DNA of 9,230 nucleotides from an uncultured Clostridia bacterium. GTDB taxonomy: Bacteria; Bacillota; Clostridia; Christensenellales; Aristaeellaceae. Below are positions 6,084 to 9,230 of the stretch, piece by piece (position 1 is the first letter of the stretch; each line of letters opens with the position of its first letter). The notes below the pieces were generated by a model, which ran no database searches, was not told where the DNA came from, and worked only from the letters and a program-made list of their open reading frames with translations. Location: positions 1 through 9,230 of the forward strand of contig CANQGC010000102.1 in NCBI GenBank assembly GCA_947600345.1, given 5' to 3'. A program made the position numbers and the translations under genes.

Positions 6084-6989
6084 TCACCCTTCCCCCGGAA
6101 ACCGCAGCTCCCGATAGTAGTGATGCTCTCGCTCCCCCTCGGGCGGCAAAACCATATAGTCCGGCCCATACAGCCTGCGCAGATACCCATCCCAATCCCT
6201 CGCCACGCACCACAAATGCCCCTCGAACGGCATCCGGACCGTGTTCGCCACATCCTCCCGGCGATAGATCTCGCCGAAGTAGTGCCGCCTGCCCGCCGGA
6301 AAGCCCACGTAGACCGAGTTCCCGTTCCGACACAGCGCGTAGCACCGCCAGACAAGCCGCATCCAGAACCCCAGCGGAAGCAAGCGCAGCAGCGCGCCGA
6401 TCGCGATCTTGAACCGGAACGCACTCGCCAGTTCGGGATTTCCCCGGGCGATGCGCATCCGCTCCCGGCGGTACTCGAAGAAGGTCCGGCAGGAGAGCAG
6501 GAAGCCCGCGCCCGTGCACAGTATGCCGTGCAGCAGGCGCAGGATCCGGCTGTCCGGCAGGTTCTCCATGCGGATGATGTCGATGAAGATGCAGCCCCCG
6601 CCGCCCGCGTCGTAGTCCCGGTATGCGCTGCCCTTCAAGCCGATCCGCGCGATGGGCTTGCAGTAGCCCGGGGTGTCCGCATCGAGGACGGCATAACGAT
6701 CCCCGTGCGCCCGGAGGAAGCTTTCGCGAAAGCGCGCATAGTCGTCCCCGGGCAGGTTGATGTCGATGTCGTCGTCCCAGGGGATGAAGCCCCCGTGCCG
6801 CACCGCGCCCAGCGCGGAACCCCCGCCCAGCTGGTAGGCAATGCCCTCCCGCTCGCAGACCGCGATCACATCCCCGGCCATCTCCAGCAGGCACGCCTGG
6901 AGCCTTCTCAGGCGCTCCCCCTCGAGGCGATGGTATCCGCCCGCCCCCGGCTTCAGGCGCTTGAAGGCGTCCACCGTGGAGAGCCTCAC
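6084..6989 (-). CDS. LicD family protein (phospho-substituent transferase for surface glycans)
   Basis: The 301-residue product carries the LicD/nucleotidyltransferase-like core: GIAYQLGGGSALGAVRHGGF (49-68), then IPWDDDIDI, with the acidic cluster Asp72-Asp74 and Asp76 as likely metal ligands. LicD proteins transfer phosphocholine or related phospho-groups to teichoic acids and other glycans. The middle (about 160-240) is hydrophobic and Arg-rich, suggesting membrane association. The start is GTG at 6989, within a GTGA overlap with the previous stop and with GGGAGG about 8 bases upstream; upstream in-frame codons lie inside the glycosyltransferase gene and match no family. It is last in a three-gene operon. 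No choline uptake or CTP-transferase genes are visible, so the group transferred is unknown. The family is certain, the substrate is not. Confidence 0.93.
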   Translation of the reverse strand: MRLSTVDAFKRLKPGAGGYHRLEGERLRRLQACLLEMAGDVIAVCEREGIAYQLGGGSALGAVRHGGFIPWDDDIDINLPGDDYARFRESFLRAHGDRYAVLDADTPGYCKPIARIGLKGSAYRDYDAGGGGCIFIDIIRMENLPDSRILRLLHGILCTGAGFLLSCRTFFEYRRERMRIARGNPELASAFRFKIAIGALLRLLPLGFWMRLVWRCYALCRNGNSVYVGFPAGRRHYFGEIYRREDVANTVRMPFEGHLWCVARDWDGYLRRLYGPDYMVLPPEGEREHHYYRELRFPGEG

Positions 6990-7747
6990 GCGCCGTCCCT
7001 CCCGCGCAGCTTGCGCGCGCAGAAGTCCCAGAGCTTGCGCGGCCAGTTCTGCCGCCCCATGAAGGCGTAGGGGATATCCTTGCAGCGCGGGCGCTGCACC
7101 TCCAGCCAGACATCCAGCAGCCGCTCGGCGACGGCCCCGAACGCGCGCCGGTCCCGCTCCGAGTATGCCGAGACATCCAGCTTCCACTCCAGCTCAAACA
7201 GGATCGGGAACAGCCACGCGCAGTAGCGCCGCGCCAGCTCTCCGCGCATGATGAACATGTTGAAGCGATGTCCGCTTCGCCTGCGCATCACCGCGTCGAA
7301 CGCGGCCAGGTACTCCGGGCAGCGCAGGGCGATAATTTGCCGCGTCCGGTCCAGGTCGGCGGCGTGGTGGGCGTGGGCGTACTGGCTGTAGTTCGTCTCA
7401 ATCCAGTAGCGGCGCTTCCGCGGCAGCAGCGCGTCCGCGCCCGCCAGGAGCCGCTCGACATCCCGCCGCTCCAGCAACCGCGACCACTTGCTCCCGAGGC
7501 CTCTGCGCACGAAGAGCCTGCGGTAGTGCGCCAGCCCCAGCGCATCAAAGTCCGCGTTCCGCCACATCCAGTACAGGCCGGTCAGCTCGCAGAAGCCGGG
7601 ATTGCGCTCGGAGATGTTGTCCCCGGCGTCGTCGCGCGCCAGGCCCAGATCCGGATGCAGCGCCGCACCCACCTGCATGGGAACGTAGATTTCGCCCCCG
7701 GGCAAGCGGCACGGCCTGTGCGCCGCCACGACGATGCGAATCTTCAC
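6986..7747 (-). CDS. DUF4422 domain glycosyltransferase
   Basis: The 253-residue product matches the DUF4422 family, found in capsule and exopolysaccharide clusters and considered glycosyltransferases. The family landmarks are in order: KIRIVVAAH (2-10), YVPMQVGAAL (21-30), RDDAGDNISERNPGFCELTG (38-57), LYWMWRN (58-64) and LGLAHYRRLF (70-79). Later come ETNYSQYAHAHH, with a His cluster, and RFNMFIMRG, both also family-like. There is no signal peptide or clear membrane helix. The start is GTG at 7747, overlapping the upstream TGA as GTGA; MKIRIVVAAH is the expected N-terminus for the family, which favours this start over one 17 codons earlier. It is the middle gene of the operon and would extend the lipid-linked glycan. 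Donor and acceptor sugars cannot be read from the sequence. Confidence 0.92.
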   Translation of the reverse strand: MKIRIVVAAHRPCRLPGGEIYVPMQVGAALHPDLGLARDDAGDNISERNPGFCELTGLYWMWRNADFDALGLAHYRRLFVRRGLGSKWSRLLERRDVERLLAGADALLPRKRRYWIETNYSQYAHAHHAADLDRTRQIIALRCPEYLAAFDAVMRRRSGHRFNMFIMRGELARRYCAWLFPILFELEWKLDVSAYSERDRRAFGAVAERLLDVWLEVQRPRCKDIPYAFMGRQNWPRKLWDFCARKLRGRDGA

Positions 7748-8469
7748 AGGGCCGCTCCCGAGCACAGCGAGCGCAGCGTCCGGCAGAGGATCCTCCAATC
7801 CAGTCGGGCGCCGCGGTGCGCCGCGTAGTACAGCTCCATCCGCTGGCGCCCGCCGTTTTCGTAGGTGGCGCTCCCGGGCGCAAAGGCCTTCCAGAAGCTG
7901 GTCAGCCCCGGCTTGAAGCTGAGCAGCAACCGCCGCTCCTCCGGCGAATAGTACCGCTCCAGCTCCTCGCGCAGCACCGGCCGGGGGCCCACGAGGGACA
8001 TGTCCCGCCGGAGGAAGACGTTGTACAGCAGCTGGGGCAGCTCATCCAGGGCATAGCGGCGAAGCACCGCGCCGAGGCAGCGCTCGTTGTCCCCGCCCAG
8101 GCGGTAGCCGATCAACCTGGGATCGTCGGCGAGCTTGTACTCCCGCCGGTACTCCGAAGCCTGCTCCGGCGTCAGGGAGCGGGAGAGCTCATCGCTGTGC
8201 AGGCGCATCGTGCGCAGCTTGGCGATGCGGATCGCCTGGTCGCTCCTTCCCACGCGCGCCTGGAAGAACAGCGGGCAGCCGGGATCCCGGAGCGCGATCA
8301 GCAGCATCAGAACCAGCACCGGCGGCAGCGCGGCCAGGCCGATGGCGAGCGCGGCGAACCAATCGAAGAGCTCCTTCAACAGGCGGTACAGGCGCGCATC
8401 CCCCGAGAGGTGCTTCGCCGGGAGCGCGCCGCCCCGGCGTCCTCCCGCTCGCAATCGGAAAACGTCCAC
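7744..8469 (-). CDS. Bacterial sugar transferase (monotopic phosphoglycosyl transferase)
   Basis: A 241-residue priming enzyme of the PF02397 type, which moves a sugar-1-phosphate from a nucleotide sugar to undecaprenyl phosphate at the inner membrane face. A hydrophobic re-entrant helix lies at about 34-60 (KELFDWFAALAIGLAALPPV onward). PLFFQARVGR (66-75), KLRTM (84-88), DDPRLIGYRLGG (115-126), LRRYALDELPQLLYN (136-150) and RDMSLVGPRPV (155-165) follow. Asp142-Glu143 should be the catalytic dyad. KPGLTSFWKA (186-195) and a divergent tail complete it. Being only about 240 residues, it is the short PglC/WcaJ-C-terminal form without the extra N-terminal membrane helices. GTG at 8469 is chosen because AGGAGG (8478-8483) lies 8 bases before it; the GTG at 8475 is only 2 bases away. 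It is the first gene of the operon. The sugar is unknown. Confidence 0.93.
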   Translation of the reverse strand: MDVFRLRAGGRRGGALPAKHLSGDARLYRLLKELFDWFAALAIGLAALPPVLVLMLLIALRDPGCPLFFQARVGRSDQAIRIAKLRTMRLHSDELSRSLTPEQASEYRREYKLADDPRLIGYRLGGDNERCLGAVLRRYALDELPQLLYNVFLRRDMSLVGPRPVLREELERYYSPEERRLLLSFKPGLTSFWKAFAPGSATYENGGRQRMELYYAAHRGARLDWRILCRTLRSLCSGAAL

Positions 8470-8477
8470 CCGCACCG

Positions 8478-8483
8478 CCTCCT
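8478..8483 (-). promoter_or_regulatory. Ribosome binding site of the sugar transferase
   Basis: AGGAGG on the minus strand with an 8-base spacer to GTG 8469. The stretch upstream (8484-8547) is AT-richer and presumably holds the operon promoter, but I see no convincing -35/-10 pair there. Confidence 0.65.
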
Positions 8484-8547
8484 CGCGCCGAATTCCTCGG
8501 CTTCAATTTGCGCAGTTTGGATGAAATTATGCGATGGAACATCATGC

Positions 8548-8575
8548 AAGGGGACCGCCTTGCGGCGGTCCCCTT
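8548..8575 (-). terminator. Terminator-like hairpin after the GH13 gene
   Basis: Perfect 12-base arms, AAGGGGACCGCC and GGCGGTCCCCTT, flank a TTGC loop, starting 10 bases after the amylase-family stop on the minus strand. It separates that gene from the polysaccharide operon. No T-run follows on the minus strand (TGCATGATG), so some read-through into the operon is possible. Confidence 0.65.
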
Positions 8576-8585
8576 CGTCTCCTTC

Positions 8586-9230
8586 TCAGCGAACCCGCAT
8601 GAGCAACGGTTCGCCCTCCGTGGATATCACTCCATTCCGGACTTCGATATTCTTTTCATCCAGCAGATTCAGATAGGCCCCGTCCGGCAGCTCCGCCTTC
8701 ATCCGCGCGGGCTCGCCCCGGAGGCTGAACAAGCCGAGCAGCTCGGACTTCGGGCCGACGAACTTCGCCAGCACGGCGTGCTGCGCGTCGTCCGCCTCGG
8801 CGCGGAACCAGCCGTCCGCCGGAAATTCGCGCTTCTTGATCGCCGCCAGCTTGGCCAGCTCCGCGCTGATGTCCGGGCCGTCCCAGCGCACAGGATCCTT
8901 CTCGAACAGACTGGGCTGGTTGGCGTCGCAGCGCTCCTCGCCCGCGTAGAGCAGCGTCGTTCCCTTCTGGAAGAACAGGAAGGCGTGCCAGTTGCGCAGC
9001 GCCCGGACGTCGAAGATGCGGGAGGCGATGCGCGGCTGGTCGTGGTTCTCCAGGCAGCGCATCTTGATATAGTTGTAGGGATAGCTCGCCTCCTGGCGGT
9101 TCAGCAGCTCGATCCACTCGTGCAGCGGGCGCGCTCCCGCCCAGTAGGCGTCCAGCGCCTCGCGCACGTCGTAGTCGTACTCCAGGTCGAAGGCCTCGTA
9201 GCCCTCGGCGTCGCTGAAGGGGTGGAAGCC
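8586..9230 (-). CDS. GH13 alpha-amylase family glycoside hydrolase, C-terminal part
   Basis: The frame is open to the window edge; 214 residues of the C-terminal half are visible, the usual family length being 430-600. CLENHDQPRIASR (59-71) is conserved region IV, with Asp64 as the transition-state stabiliser. Upstream, GFHPFSDAEGYEAFDLEYDY resembles the stretch after the catalytic Glu in clostridial intracellular alpha-amylase-like enzymes; the nucleophile Asp and the Glu lie outside the window. QKGTTLLYAGEE (89-100) is the typical end of the barrel. The last about 75 residues (AVLAKFVGPKSELLGLFSLR onward) form the C-terminal beta domain. It acts on alpha-glucans or a related sugar; the exact specificity, and whether it is secreted, cannot be told without the N-terminus. 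It lies upstream of the polysaccharide operon on the same strand, parted by a hairpin. Confidence 0.92.
   Translation of the reverse strand, partial: GFHPFSDAEGYEAFDLEYDYDVREALDAYWAGARPLHEWIELLNRQEASYPYNYIKMRCLENHDQPRIASRIFDVRALRNWHAFLFFQKGTTLLYAGEERCDANQPSLFEKDPVRWDGPDISAELAKLAAIKKREFPADGWFRAEADDAQHAVLAKFVGPKSELLGLFSLRGEPARMKAELPDGAYLNLLDEKNIEVRNGVISTEGEPLLMRVR

Noticed and set aside
5830..7197. Long minus-strand open frame overlapping the LicD gene and the hairpin chain
   Set aside because: The translated sequence is low-complexity and family-less, it is a shadow of the LicD and DUF4422 frames, and its end runs through the inverted repeats.
8473..8475. GTG two codons upstream as start of the sugar transferase
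   Set aside because: Only 2 bases separate it from AGGAGG; the GTG at 8469 has an 8-base spacer.

Overview
The window is GC-rich, densely packed bacterial DNA. Strong purine-rich Shine-Dalgarno sites, many GTG starts, a clade II (PurL/PurQ fused) FGAM synthase and a small XRE regulator together suggest a high-GC member of the Clostridia, perhaps Christensenellales-like. The lineage is an inference from gene content and style; there is no rRNA or other marker here. I found no tRNA, rRNA, CRISPR array, transposase or phage gene.

Layout from left to right. (1) Bases 3-2411 (+) are the C-terminal two thirds of purL, including the whole glutaminase domain. (2) A 134-base gap at the convergent 3' ends of purL and the next gene carries hairpins and a spaced TTATGCA repeat. 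(3) Bases 2546-2857 (-) encode an XRE-family repressor-like protein. (4) An AT-rich divergent region (2858-3095) carries a small perfect inverted repeat and a good sigma-A type promoter with an extended -10 facing right. (5) That promoter drives a tight three-gene operon: a four-helix membrane protein (3096-3461), an FGGY sugar kinase (3474-4994) and a sigma-factor-like protein with a C-terminal membrane anchor (4996-5751). (6) Bases 5752-6083 are non-coding but highly structured: a terminator-like hairpin followed by a chain of perfect inverted repeats. (7) On the minus strand, read right to left, a three-gene surface-polysaccharide operon with two 4-base GTGA stop/start overlaps encodes a phosphoglycosyl transferase (7744-8469), a DUF4422 glycosyltransferase (6986-7747) and a LicD-family transferase (6084-6989). 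(8) Upstream of it on the same strand, separated by a hairpin, is the C-terminal half of a GH13 alpha-amylase-family enzyme (8586-9230), cut by the window edge.

How the parts may work together. The minus-strand operon makes biochemical sense as priming of a lipid carrier with a sugar phosphate, extension of the glycan, and decoration with a phospho-substituent. The plus-strand operon is less ordinary: a sugar kinase of unclear substrate sits one base from a membrane-anchored sigma-like protein, behind a small membrane protein and opposite an XRE regulator, so it may be a small sensing/regulatory unit tied to sugar phosphorylation. The two parts I would look at first are that unit and the hairpin chain at 5756-6019.
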